Shown: one piece after another, positions 46,265 to 55,560 of the stretch | Position numbering within the stretch: the first letter of the stretch is position 1 | Layout of the letters: every line of letters starts with the position of its first letter | Translations under genes and position numbers: made by a program | NCBI GenBank assembly: GCA_031291615.1 | Contig: JARLIS010000063.1 | Coordinates: forward strand, 23,067-87,066 | Direction of reading: 5' to 3' | DNA: 64,000 nucleotides | From: Parvibaculum sp. | Lineage (GTDB): Bacteria > Pseudomonadota > Alphaproteobacteria > Parvibaculales > Parvibaculaceae | The notes under the pieces: generated by a model | Databases searched by the model: none | What the model saw: only the letters and a program-made list of their open reading frames with translations | Told to the model about the DNA's origin: nothing

Positions 46265-46854
46265 GGCGCTTTACGCGTTTCATCGAAGTGGATTGTCTCG
46301 CGGTCGCCGTCAGCGCGCGCAATCTCGACCGTGGAAACATCCGAGCAGCCGAGGACGGTGATGACGCCAAGAATGCCCCGCAATTTTTCGTCATGCGGCC
46401 TCAGCTCGACCCGCCACGGCGCGTCGCCGATCACAGGCGGTGAAGTGATCTCGAACAACGTCTTCAATTCGTCCCATTGACCGCGCATCAGCACTGCCAT
46501 CGACTTCGCGATGCCAGCGCCCATTTCGGCGGCGCCTGGCGCGACGGCCACCGGCGCTCCGCCGTCGATCGATTGAGTAATGCCCGTCGGCGCAATAACC
46601 GTCCTGACGTCGAACGGCGACGTCATATGCCAGACGACTTCGTTGGCGGACGCCGTCAACCGCCCCTCCGACGTCAGAGGCTTCGACATCCCGGAAATGA
46701 ATTTCTCTTCCGTAAAATGCCGGTCGAGCTGCGTCGCACGCAACTCCGTCGGCGCGGGACAGGCGAAGGCAGGTGCCGTGAGCGCCAGCGCGCCGCTCAG
46801 GACGGCGGCAGAAATGGCGCCAGCTTTCCACGTAAGACGGGCGGCGTCTCCCAT
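46261..46854 (-). CDS. apeL: LolA-like outer-membrane lipoprotein carrier, APE cluster
   Basis: 197 aa with a signal peptide (AVLSGALALTAPAFA) and a LolA-like segment (FTEEKFISGMSKPLTSEGRLTASANEVVWHMTSPFDV). Likely a periplasmic lipid carrier. It overlaps apeK by 58 bp, so the start may be somewhat downstream. Confidence 0.85.
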   Translation of the reverse strand: MGDAARLTWKAGAISAAVLSGALALTAPAFACPAPTELRATQLDRHFTEEKFISGMSKPLTSEGRLTASANEVVWHMTSPFDVRTVIAPTGITQSIDGGAPVAVAPGAAEMGAGIAKSMAVLMRGQWDELKTLFEITSPPVIGDAPWRVELRPHDEKLRGILGVITVLGCSDVSTVEIARADGDRETIHFDETRKAP

Positions 46855-47222
46855 TGCATCTCCTTGCTCTTGATGTCGACGGCGACATGCACGGTGTGTC
46901 CGCGCGTCAATTTACGGCCGGTTTCCAGGTCGTCGATCTGATAGGAAATCTTCAGGCGATTTTCCCACTCCGTAACGCCCGCTGTGATTTCGGCCGGTCG
47001 ACCAAGCTCAAGCGAGCGATAGTAGCGGATATGCATATCGATAACCGGCCAGGCATAGCCCGAAGCCTGCATCGCCATATAGTCGTAGCCGATCTTGATC
47101 AGCAGAGCCCGGCGGCCGATCTCGAAATACTTCGCATAGTTCCCATGCCAGACGATATTCATGGGATCGAGATCGTAGAATTGCGCGACGACCGGCGCGC
47201 TGGCGGTGACTATCGCTTTCAT
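46797..47222 (-). CDS. apeK: 4-hydroxybenzoyl-CoA thioesterase-like protein, APE cluster
   Basis: 141 aa from MKAIVTAS. 4HBT hotdog motif: FYDLDPMNIVWHGNYAKYFEIGRRALL. Probably releases or transfers acyl groups from ACP. It starts 8 bp after the ammonia-lyase stop. Confidence 0.88.
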   Translation of the reverse strand: MKAIVTASAPVVAQFYDLDPMNIVWHGNYAKYFEIGRRALLIKIGYDYMAMQASGYAWPVIDMHIRYYRSLELGRPAEITAGVTEWENRLKISYQIDDLETGRKLTRGHTVHVAVDIKSKEMQWETPPVLRGKLAPFLPPS

Positions 47223-47229
47223 TCTTCGG

Positions 47230-48780
47230 TCACGCTCCCGCCCAGTCGAGCGGCCAAATGTCGGCCGCAATGTCCGCGCAAAGCCGGTGCAACACGTGAT
47301 CGAGCGGTCTGTCCTCCTCAATGAACGGAAAGGTCTCCTCAAGCGTCGCCAGAAACGTCCCTACCGATGGCGGCAGGTCGGCTGCGCCGATTTCGCCGCT
47401 TCGCTTTCGAAGACGAAGCGCCTGCACGGTAGAAACAACCAGCCCCGCGGCAACCTGTTCCGTCAACTCGAGAACGCGCAACGCATCGCGCGCGGCAATC
47501 GTGCCCATCGAAACCTTGTCCTGATTGTGGCATTCGGTCGAGCGTGAAAATACGCTGGCGGGCATGGTGAGTTTCAGCGCCTCCGCCGTCCAAGCCGAGA
47601 CTGCAATCTGTAGCGCCTTCAATCCATGATTTATGAATGCCCGCTCGCCGGTCGCCCCGGACAAATTGGAAGCGAGCCCGTTGCTGAAGCGCGTATCGAC
47701 AAGAAGCGCCATCTGCCGGTCAAGCAGATCCGCTATGTTTGCAACTAGCGTCTTCAGGCTGTCCATGACGAAGGCGACATGGCCTCCGTAAAAGTGACCG
47801 CCATGAAGAATGGCGCCGCTGTCCGGATCGATCAACGGATTGTCGTTGGCGCTGTTGATCTCCGTTTCCAGAATTGCACGAAAGCCTGGCAACATGTCTT
47901 CGAGAACGCCGATGACATGCGGTGCGCAGCGAATCGAATATCGGTCCTGAAGTCGCGTCGGCTCGTGGCGCGCGGCGAAGGCGGCAAGGTCAGAACGCAT
48001 GCGCGCCGCCACACGCACTTGCCCCGGATGCGGCTTGGCGGCAAAGAGGCGCGCATCGAAATGCGCCGGGTTCCCCATCAGCGCCAGACAGGCGAGCGAA
48101 GAAAGCCTCGTCGCCAAAGCGGAAAGGCGCTCTGCGCGGTGAAAGGCAATGGCGCCAAGTCCGGTCATGACCGCCGTGCCATTCATAATGGCCAGCGCTT
48201 CCTTCGGTCGAAGGGCGATCGGCGCAAGGCCCGCTTCGCGGAATGCCTCGGCGGCGGGCATTTCGCGGCCGCCGAAGCGCACCATGCGTTCGCCGACCAG
48301 GGCTCCGGCGATATAGCTCAAAGGCGTCAGGTCGCCGCTCGCGCCGACAGACCCTTCCGCCGGAATGAGCGGCAGGATGTCCCGCTTCAACATCTCGCTG
48401 AGAAGGTCCATCAGACCGACGCTGACGCCGGACCAGCCGCACGCCAGTGACGCAAGGCGTACCGCCATGACCGCCCGTGTCTCCGACGGCGTCAGCATGC
48501 GGCCCATGCCGCAACCGTGAAACCGCGTCAGATGAAGCGGCAGCTCGGCGACGAGCGCTTCGGGCACCGCCCGCGAAACGCTGTCGCCATAGCCCGTCGT
48601 CACGCCGTAGATAACGCCGTCGCGCCGCAAGGTCTCATCGACATGTTGCGCCGAGCGCGCGATACGTGTGCGAAACGCCTGCTCGGCGCTCAGCTCGACG
48701 GAAGCCCCCGTCGCCGCAATCGAACAGACGTCCTCAATCGTGAGGTCTGGCCCGCCGAATATGATTTTTCTATCGGACAT
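47230..48780 (-). CDS. HAL/PAL/TAL-family aromatic amino acid ammonia-lyase
   Basis: 516 aa from MSDRKIIFGG. The MIO cofactor tripeptide Ala147-Ser148-Gly149 is in GSVGASGDLTPLSY; Tyr in VIYGVTTGYGD and Asn-Asp-Asn-Pro in SANDNPLID are further family features. The substrate-selectivity pair aligns with Phe87-His88 (TRFHGCGMG). In APE/flexirubin-type clusters this enzyme is thought to feed coumarate or cinnamate as starter, but the residues here do not settle Tyr, Phe or His. Stop-start overlap with the apeJ-like gene. Confidence 0.92.
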   Translation of the reverse strand: MSDRKIIFGGPDLTIEDVCSIAATGASVELSAEQAFRTRIARSAQHVDETLRRDGVIYGVTTGYGDSVSRAVPEALVAELPLHLTRFHGCGMGRMLTPSETRAVMAVRLASLACGWSGVSVGLMDLLSEMLKRDILPLIPAEGSVGASGDLTPLSYIAGALVGERMVRFGGREMPAAEAFREAGLAPIALRPKEALAIMNGTAVMTGLGAIAFHRAERLSALATRLSSLACLALMGNPAHFDARLFAAKPHPGQVRVAARMRSDLAAFAARHEPTRLQDRYSIRCAPHVIGVLEDMLPGFRAILETEINSANDNPLIDPDSGAILHGGHFYGGHVAFVMDSLKTLVANIADLLDRQMALLVDTRFSNGLASNLSGATGERAFINHGLKALQIAVSAWTAEALKLTMPASVFSRSTECHNQDKVSMGTIAARDALRVLELTEQVAAGLVVSTVQALRLRKRSGEIGAADLPPSVGTFLATLEETFPFIEEDRPLDHVLHRLCADIAADIWPLDWAGA

Positions 48781-50508
48781 CAACTTGCAAACTCTGTTTC
48801 CATGGGCCGGCGTGCGACATCGGCAGGCGGTTCCATGCCGCCCGGTCGCCAGAAATCGAAGAAATTGAACCATTGCAACGGCGCAATGCGCAGATGCGCT
48901 TCGAGCCGCGCCGCGAAGCGCTCGACCGAGGCCTGAATCGCGCGGTCCCTGTTGGCCCGTGGAAGCTCGATCCGATCGGCGAAAGGCTCGAAGATCACGC
49001 GGTATCGGCCATGCACGCGCACGCAGAAGAGAATATGCACCGGGCATTTCAGGATGCCGGCGAGTATGTGCGGCCCCTGCGGAAAGGGCGCGCGTTTGCC
49101 GAGGAAATTCGTCCAGCTGACGCGCGACGTTTTACCCGACACCGGAACGCGATCGGCCGAGACGACGATCCATTCGCCATTGTCGAGTGGCGTTTTGCAG
49201 GATGATGGCGGTATCGGGTCCGATCTGCGAAACCTGAATGATGCGGATCGCCGAGGAGCCCGATATCGCATCGACCAGGCCCGTATAGGCTTCGGCATGC
49301 GCCGTGTGCATCAGGACGATGAGCCGCAGCCGGTTGTTGAGGTTGGCGATCGCACGAACGACTTCGGGATTTCCATAGTGTGCGGTCAAAAGGACAGCAC
49401 CCCTGTCCGCCTGTTTCGCTGACACGAAATTCGCTTTGTCGAGATCTTCGATATCGGCGGGCTCGTAGCTCCCCGTCCATGCGGCAAGTCGGTCAAGCGC
49501 CGCCGCTGCGAAAGTAAAGAAATGCCGAAAGGAGAGTCGCCAGCCAACCTTGTCTGAAATCAGTCCCGCATCACGAGCCCGCCCGAGATAGTCGAGAGAG
49601 GCGCGCCGCTGTTCGCCACCGGTAAGAAAGAAGAAGAGTACGACAGGCGACATAACCGCGAGACAAACATTGCGACCGAAAATCCGGAAGACAATGGCGA
49701 GCAGCCAGAGACCCAGTTTGCTGCCGCGCTCCCTCATGCTCGCCCAATGCCGAGGCGTCTCTCTCCGCTCCGGTTGCTTGCGTGCAAAGATCCAACCGGG
49801 CGCGCGCCGCAACATGCCGAAAAAAAGACGCGCATGCATGTGCGAAATTTCGACATTGTCGCGCCAGACCTCGAAATTCGAGTGGTTGCCCGGCGGATAG
49901 GTGACGCTGACCGGAAGGGTCACGATCGGCGTGCCGCTCCAGCTCATGCGAACGAGAATCTCCGTGTCGAAGCCCATGCGTCTTGCGACCTGCGCCGAAT
50001 GCGCGACGTCAATCGTGCGGGCGACGGGATAAACGCGGAAGCCGCACATGCTGTCGATCACTCTGGACGAAAGCGTGTTGATCGACACCCAGAGATGGGT
50101 GATCCAGCGGCCGATGCGGCGCGCAAGCGGCATGGTGTCGTCGTAAAGCGGCGCTCCTGTGATGAGCGCATCGGGTTGCCGCTCGGCCAGCTTGAGCATT
50201 TCCCCCAGCCGCTCAATATCGTGCTGACCGTCGGCATCGATCTGGACGGCGTGCGAAAAGCCCCTTTCGGCGGCCAGGGCCAGCCCGGCAAGCACGGCGG
50301 CGCCCTTTCCACCGTTGGCGGGTTCGCGGTGAAGTTCCACGCCTTCATGGCTGGCGCAAATCCCGGCGATGCGCGAGGCGGGCTCTGGCGCGTTGCCGTC
50401 GTCGATGACGATGACCGGCAAGCCGAACTCACGCAAATATCTCAGAATCCCGTCGAGTGCATCGACGTGATTGTAGGTTGGGACCAACGCGCAAGGGCGA
50501 AAGCTCAT
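48780..50508 (-). CDS. apeJ: GT2-acyltransferase fusion, frameshifted, APE cluster
   Basis: Two frames make one protein. 50508 to about 49196 encodes a GT2 domain (VIVIDDGNAPEP, QIDADGQHD with the D-x-D) and an LpxL-like acyltransferase start with LTAHYGNPEV (HX4E). The C-terminal half continues in the other frame from about 49200 to 48780 (PLDNGEWIVVSADRVPV...). Removing one base from the T-run at 49193-49196 (A-run on the coding strand) restores LQTPLDNGEW, so either a sequencing error or a real frameshift broke the gene. The first reading frame alone ends at 49132. Confidence 0.85.
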
Positions 50509-52184
50509 GGCGCACTGCCCTTAAGCGCACCGCTTGCCGCCACTTCATCGCCTTTCGTGTATCGAAAATCGATCCGCCCGCTTCCTTTTCTCTCAAGCAC
50601 CAGCGTGACCTCGTCGCCGGGCTGCATCACATGGCGGAACTTCACCCGCGACATTTCCTGCCCCGTTGGAAATTCGCCCCAGACTTCCTCGGCCATGGAC
50701 GCCGCTATATGAAGCTGAGCGACGCCCGGCAATATGGGTTGTCCCGGAAAGTGGCCCTCGAACCAGAGCAATTCCGGCTCAAGCTTGAGATCGAGGCGGA
50801 CTTCTGTCTCGCCGATATGGCGGGAGACGACGGTCGGTATGTCCGGCGGCGCGCTTGCAAACAGGCGCCGAAGGTCGGCGACGGCGCGTTTGCCTTGCGC
50901 GTTTTCCGGGATGCGCTGCGTAAAGCGCCAGTAGCGCGGGCGCTCCATCGGCTCCAGCCGCTCGCCCAGAGCTTGCCTTATTCGCCTGGAGTATCGGAAC
51001 CGGCCCATTTCGGCGAGTTGCTTTTCGGCTTCCGGACGGAGCACCACGACGGCGCCGAGCGCCCCACCCCGCTCCGGCAGATCGACTGCGGAAGCATCCG
51101 CGATGCCCTCAAGGTCGCGCAATGCCTGTTCGACGCGCGGCAGCGACACTCGCTTGCCCTCGATCTTAACGATCCGGTCCAGCCGCGGCTTGAGCGTGAA
51201 GCGGCCATCCGGCTCGAGCTCCATCTGGTCGCCCATAGCGAGAAATCCATCGCCGCCTGTGAAGGGCGAACGCACGGTGAGCGCTCCTTCGGAATCCGGC
51301 GCAATGTCGACTTGCGGCAGCGGTGTCCAGAGCGCGCCCGGCATCTCCTGCCGACGCCAGGCGACGCCGCCCGTTTCGGTGCTGCCCAGGACTTCGACGG
51401 GATAGGAGCCGAGCGCCGCATTGGCGCTCCGCGCGGCGTCGAACGAGAGCGGTCCACCCGATGAAAAGACAAGCGACGGGCAGTGCGAGAAATCGACGCC
51501 AATCGGTATCCTGCCAAGATGTGCGGGGCTTGAGATGAGCGCACTGCCTTCCTTCAACCGAAGCGCAACCGCCTCCCATGTCTCCTGACGCGGCCCGACG
51601 ATCAGGCCTCCGCCCAGCAGCGGCCAGAAGACGCGGAAAAGAAGTCCATAGATATGCTGATGCGAAACCGTCCCGACGACGGGCCCGCTCGGCGCCCCCC
51701 AGAGATCGAGATGCACGCCGACTTCCGCATGGAGCTGCGCCAGCGATTTAGCACAGAGTTTCGGTTCGCCGGTCGAGCCCGAGGTGAAGAAGGACAGCCG
51801 GCTCGCGGGATCCGGCGCTTCGAAATCCGCATCTCCGCCCTGCTCGGCGATTTCGACGGACACGATGTGAGAGGCCTCGTCCAGGCCCGCAACGTCGGTG
51901 ACGAGAAGCGGCCCGATTGCGCCGATCTCGCGCAGAAACCCCGGCGCGGCGTGGCCCGGCAGCCGCACTTCGCGACCGGCCGAAAGCGCGCCGAGCAATC
52001 CGGCCAGAAAATTCCCGGCATCTTCGCAGTAAAGAAAGACCGGCGCCGCGCTACCGGCGAGGCGGGCACGAAGCCTCGCACTTTCAACCCGCATGTCGTA
52101 TGCGGTGAGAATAACGCGATCTCGCGCGACTATCGGATGGGCATCCGACAATTGATGCAAAGCGTGCCAGGGATTGCGGTTCAT
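50505..52184 (-). CDS. apeH: Fused acyl-AMP ligase and ApeI-type dehydratase
   Basis: 559 aa. Residues 1-455 are an adenylating ligase: SRLSFFTSGSTGEPKLCAKSL (P-loop), VLGSTETGGVAWR, and LDRIVKIEGKRVSLPRVE. The last ~100 residues are a hotdog dehydratase (WFEGHFPGQPILPGVAQLHIA), the ApeI part that pairs with ApeP. It would load an aromatic starter on ACP and dehydrate intermediates. In many clusters apeH and apeI are separate. Overlaps apeJ by ATGA. Confidence 0.88.
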   Translation of the reverse strand: MNRNPWHALHQLSDAHPIVARDRVILTAYDMRVESARLRARLAGSAAPVFLYCEDAGNFLAGLLGALSAGREVRLPGHAAPGFLREIGAIGPLLVTDVAGLDEASHIVSVEIAEQGGDADFEAPDPASRLSFFTSGSTGEPKLCAKSLAQLHAEVGVHLDLWGAPSGPVVGTVSHQHIYGLLFRVFWPLLGGGLIVGPRQETWEAVALRLKEGSALISSPAHLGRIPIGVDFSHCPSLVFSSGGPLSFDAARSANAALGSYPVEVLGSTETGGVAWRRQEMPGALWTPLPQVDIAPDSEGALTVRSPFTGGDGFLAMGDQMELEPDGRFTLKPRLDRIVKIEGKRVSLPRVEQALRDLEGIADASAVDLPERGGALGAVVVLRPEAEKQLAEMGRFRYSRRIRQALGERLEPMERPRYWRFTQRIPENAQGKRAVADLRRLFASAPPDIPTVVSRHIGETEVRLDLKLEPELLWFEGHFPGQPILPGVAQLHIAASMAEEVWGEFPTGQEMSRVKFRHVMQPGDEVTLVLERKGSGRIDFRYTKGDEVAASGALKGSAP

Positions 52185-52783
52185 GTCGCGGCGTTCCGCG
52201 CCCGCACGATGCGGCGAACGACGAACTCGACCGCAAAGAGGCTGCCGGCAAGCGCATAGGAAATGCCGCCGTTATATACGCCCCAGACGAACCAGCTTCC
52301 CTGAAGTGCGGTCCAGAGCGCAATTCCGCCGTTGACGATGAAGAAGCCGATCCACGCCCATGTGACCTTGCGCGTATAGGCGACGCCTCCGGCGTCGAGG
52401 TCCGGCTCGGCGATACGGGCGAAGCGCTCGATCATGCTTGGCGGTTTCCAAAGCGTCAGCGCGAAGGCGAAAAGCATGGTTGCGTTCATGAAGACGGGAT
52501 AGAGCCGCGCCGCGAGTTCCGCGTCGAAAGCGCTGACGAGAAGTTCCGAGACGGCGACGGCAAGCAGACAGAGCGTCATGGCGAGGGGAGCCGCTGAAGC
52601 CCCCGGCCGCACAATCCTCAGAATCAGAATGGCGATGAGACAGGCGATGATAGGCCAAGGCCCAATCCAGCGCATGCCGATGGCAGCCGCGGCCGGAAAG
52701 AGCACCGAAGCGACGGCAAATCCCGCCGCCCAGGGATCAAGCCGCCTGGCCGAGGAGTTCATGGACCCGATCGATGACATCAC
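52181..52783 (-). CDS. apeG: COG4648-like inner-membrane protein, APE cluster
   Basis: 200 aa. Several TM helices (about 22-40, 43-60, 65-85, 90-110, 145-165). In the apeG position between the ligase and the ACPs. The long overlap (47 bp) with the ACP gene suggests the start may be at a downstream Met such as 52762. Confidence 0.8.
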   Translation of the reverse strand: MMSSIGSMNSSARRLDPWAAGFAVASVLFPAAAAIGMRWIGPWPIIACLIAILILRIVRPGASAAPLAMTLCLLAVAVSELLVSAFDAELAARLYPVFMNATMLFAFALTLWKPPSMIERFARIAEPDLDAGGVAYTRKVTWAWIGFFIVNGGIALWTALQGSWFVWGVYNGGISYALAGSLFAVEFVVRRIVRARNAAT

Positions 52784-52988
52784 TCACTGTCCGAACCGTT
52801 CGGAACTGCTCCGCTGAAACCTTCCGGCCCGTGAATTCCTGCAACTTCAGGATGAGATCGACGGCATCGATGCTGTCGAGGTCGAGATCGTCGGCCAGCT
52901 GCGCGTCGGGAGAGATGCGCTCGGCCGGAATTTCGAACAGCTCGGTCAGAAACTCTTTCAGCTTGTTGTAAATTTCGTCACGATTCAT
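52737..52988 (-). CDS. apeF: Acyl carrier protein, APE cluster
   Basis: 83 aa. The phosphopantetheine site is Ser in ADDLDLDSIDAVDLI. An acidic ACP of typical length. Second of two adjacent ACPs, in the apeE-apeF pair. Overlaps the first ACP by ATGA. Confidence 0.92.
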   Translation of the reverse strand: MNRDEIYNKLKEFLTELFEIPAERISPDAQLADDLDLDSIDAVDLILKLQEFTGRKVSAEQFRTVRTVSDVIDRVHELLGQAA

Positions 52989-53251
52989 GACGCCTGCTCC
53001 AACTGACGGGAGACGAACTTTGCCAGCGCGCGCACGCTCGAAAAATAGCTCGAAAGGTTTTCGTCCTGCGTGTCGATCTTGACGCCGAAGGTTTTTTGCA
53101 GCTCGACGCCGATTTCGAGAGCATCGATGCTATCGAGCCCAAGCCCCTCGCCGAACAGGGCTTCCTCGGGGTCGATTTCACCGGCGGAAATGTCTTCAAG
53201 ATTAAGCGTCTCAACGATGAGACGCCTGATCCGGTCTTCAAGCGCGTCCAT
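52985..53251 (-). CDS. apeE: Acyl carrier protein, APE cluster
   Basis: 88 aa from MDALEDRIRR. The phosphopantetheine site is Ser in GEGLGLDSIDALEIG. Overlaps the acyltransferase gene by 14 bp and the second ACP by 4 bp. In described systems this ACP carries the growing chain. Confidence 0.92.
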   Translation of the reverse strand: MDALEDRIRRLIVETLNLEDISAGEIDPEEALFGEGLGLDSIDALEIGVELQKTFGVKIDTQDENLSSYFSSVRALAKFVSRQLEQAS

Positions 53252-54014
53252 CCACCATTCCCCCCATGAGAAGCCCGCCGAGATGCGCATTCAGTCGGCG
53301 CGCGGCAACGGACGGGTTAGAATTACCCATAAAACTTTCAGTTTCAACCAGCCCCTTCACTTCGATGGTGAATCGCGCCTTGGTGGCCTGGATTTCATAC
53401 CATTTCTGCCCCTTTCGCAGAATCGACGGCTCGCATTTGATCGTTACGACCCGGATCGGCGCGCCGGAGCGGATGGCGATGTTGGCGACGCCTCGTTGCA
53501 GCTTCATCGCCTGGCCCGGCACGCTCCGCGAGCCTTCGGGAAAAATGATGAGATTGTTGCGGTCGCCAAGGGCGCGAGCGCAGCGTTCGATCAAGGCCTC
53601 CGGGTCATCGTCATTACTGATATAGCCGGTCGCCGTGACGACGCCGCGCATGAATGGGTTTTGCCATATCTCATATTTGACGATGCACTGCGCGCGGCGC
53701 ATCAGCGACATCAAAAGAACGACATCGAGAAGAGAAGGATGATTGGAAACGATGAGCGTGCCCACATCGTGTTCAAGGACTTCCGCCCCCTTCACCTCGA
53801 CCCCGATGACACCGAAGAGAACCATGAAGCGCACATAGATCTGAAAGGCGAGATGGACGAGGCGTTGCGCGATATGGGATCGCCTTGCGGGATCGCGAAT
53901 GAAAATATTGATAAGCGGGAAGACCGTGAGCGACATGAAGATGCCGCCCAGTCCGAACAGCACGAATGAAAGACCCGTGCCGAAAAGCCGCCACACATAT
54001 TCAAGCTTTCGCAT
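53238..54014 (-). CDS. apeD: PlsC-type 1-acyl-glycerol-phosphate acyltransferase, APE cluster
   Basis: 258 aa, N-terminal TM (residues 15-35). Acyltransferase motifs: NHPSLLDVVLL (HX4D) and FPEGSRSVPGQAMK. Likely attaches the APE chain or a lipid acyl group to a glycerol-phosphate-type acceptor at the inner membrane. Overlaps apeC by 14 bp. Confidence 0.9.
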   Translation of the reverse strand: MRKLEYVWRLFGTGLSFVLFGLGGIFMSLTVFPLINIFIRDPARRSHIAQRLVHLAFQIYVRFMVLFGVIGVEVKGAEVLEHDVGTLIVSNHPSLLDVVLLMSLMRRAQCIVKYEIWQNPFMRGVVTATGYISNDDDPEALIERCARALGDRNNLIIFPEGSRSVPGQAMKLQRGVANIAIRSGAPIRVVTIKCEPSILRKGQKWYEIQATKARFTIEVKGLVETESFMGNSNPSVAARRLNAHLGGLLMGGMVDGRA

Positions 54015-54774
54015 TGATACCTGCCTGCTCCGCCTGAAGAGTCCAGCGCGTGCCGCGTGAATTCCATCTCACGGCGCTTTGCTCCGGCGCGTTGAGGGCA
54101 TCGACCAGAAATCCGGCCAGTGTCTCAGACGCCGGCGCATCGAAAATGCCGGACGGGCTGTCGTCCGCAATGTCGAGCGTCAACACTCCCAATGTCCTGT
54201 CGGGCCTTGACGCCGACAAGGTGAAGGCCAGAGCGAGTCCGCGATCGAGGCTTTCGGACTTTTCGGCATAGACCTCGGGCAGCGGCGATTCCGCAAAGAC
54301 GAGGGAGACCTTTTCGTGCGGATTTTCGGCGAGCTTGGACATGGCCTCGGTGAGCCCGGCGGACAGGCTTTGCGATCCGGCGGCAACTGCCGTATGGCCG
54401 ACGCGACTTTTGCGCGCGAGATCCATAACGCCCGGCACGGCATTGTGGACGGATAGAGAGAAACCCGCCGGCGAAATGACGTTGCCGGAAACCAGATCCG
54501 AGAGAAGCCGATAGGCGAGGTCGACATCGCCGTAGCGCGAGCAAAAGACAAGATTTGAAGTCTCGACTGCGCCGACGCTGAGGCCGCATGTCACCGCCAT
54601 GCGGCCAAAAACGCCAAGGCGGCGGCGCAACGCTGCGGGTATGATGCTCTCCTCGGCGCATTCTCCGAACCGATGCCCGGAGGGCGCCGCGGCATCGACG
54701 CTGATAGCCGCCCAACTCGCAACATATGCGGACGCGATACGCCGCACGCTACCGTCGAATGTTCCGTCTGCCAT
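54001..54774 (-). CDS. apeC: Beta-ketoacyl synthase chain-length factor, APE cluster
   Basis: 257 aa KAS-fold protein without a catalytic Cys (FSLSVHNAVPG where KAS has TACTSG). It matches the KS-like partner (CLF) that pairs with ApeO. First gene of the leftward 17-gene run; the promoter should lie in 54775-54856, where a CTGCC...GGCAG stem (54783-54798) is seen. Confidence 0.88.
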   Translation of the reverse strand: MADGTFDGSVRRIASAYVASWAAISVDAAAPSGHRFGECAEESIIPAALRRRLGVFGRMAVTCGLSVGAVETSNLVFCSRYGDVDLAYRLLSDLVSGNVISPAGFSLSVHNAVPGVMDLARKSRVGHTAVAAGSQSLSAGLTEAMSKLAENPHEKVSLVFAESPLPEVYAEKSESLDRGLALAFTLSASRPDRTLGVLTLDIADDSPSGIFDAPASETLAGFLVDALNAPEQSAVRWNSRGTRWTLQAEQAGINAKA

Positions 54775-54856
54775 TGTCTGCCCTGCCCCTATAGGCAGAA
54801 TAGCCGAAATTACGGAACTGCACAGCTTCGGAAAACCCCTAGACCCGCATCAGCCC

Positions 54857-55324
54857 TCACGGTTTGAGTTTGACGATCTCCCCCTTGAGCGTCACTCCGG
54901 ACATCAGGAAGCCGCTATGACATTCGAATTCATTGTCATAGGAAACCTCCTTTTTGTCGTAGTAGCTGCGGATATTGACGACAGCATCGCCGCCCAAGGC
55001 CTTTGAACGCTTCTGAAAGGCCACCAATGCCGATGCCAGGGCCCTTTGGCAACTGCTCGTGTCTTTCTTGCCAAAGGCGTTGCTCTTTTTGTTGGAAACG
55101 AACTCGCCCAGCGTTTGCAACGCCTTGGGATGGTGCGAGTTTCCAAAATAGAATGTTACCGATCCGTCGAGCGCCTTCTGCGCGTCGGGACTCGCTAGCG
55201 CGTCAGCGAGAGGCAAAATGTGGATGTCGTCACTGGCATAGGCAGCCCCCAGATCGAATCCGGAAATAGCCAATACCGCTACCGCTGCGGCAGCAAATTT
55301 GCGAAACATAAGGCTTGCAACCAT
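54857..55324 (-). CDS. Small exported protein related to APE-linked 'excinuclease'-misnamed family
   Basis: About 155 aa from the ATG at 55324, which has GGGGGATA upstream. A signal peptide (KFAAAAVAVLAISGFDLGAAYA) is followed by IHILPLADALASPDAQKALDGSVTFYFG, AFGKKDTSSCQRALASALVAFQKR and EFECHSGFLMSGVTLKG. This pattern fits small periplasmic proteins often found beside aryl polyene clusters and wrongly labelled excinuclease. It lies 83 bp upstream of apeC, same strand, so may be the first gene of the cluster. Confidence 0.7.
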   Translation of the reverse strand: MVASLMFRKFAAAAVAVLAISGFDLGAAYASDDIHILPLADALASPDAQKALDGSVTFYFGNSHHPKALQTLGEFVSNKKSNAFGKKDTSSCQRALASALVAFQKRSKALGGDAVVNIRSYYDKKEVSYDNEFECHSGFLMSGVTLKGEIVKLKP

Positions 55325-55560
55325 TGTCCATATCCCCCATTCGCCCTTTAACCACGGGCTGTCGGCAGACAGCACGAGCGCCGGCCGAAACAATAAACCC
55401 TCAATCCGCTGCATAGGATTGGTGACCGGAGGAAGCTTGTCAAAGGTGACGTTTGCTGACGGGAGCGCCCAGCCGCCGCGTATGCAACCCGACGAGGTAT
55501 CGGGAACGAACGGTTGCGGCGCCGGGCGGCGCGATCCGGCGCCTTTCTCGAACTCCGGAT

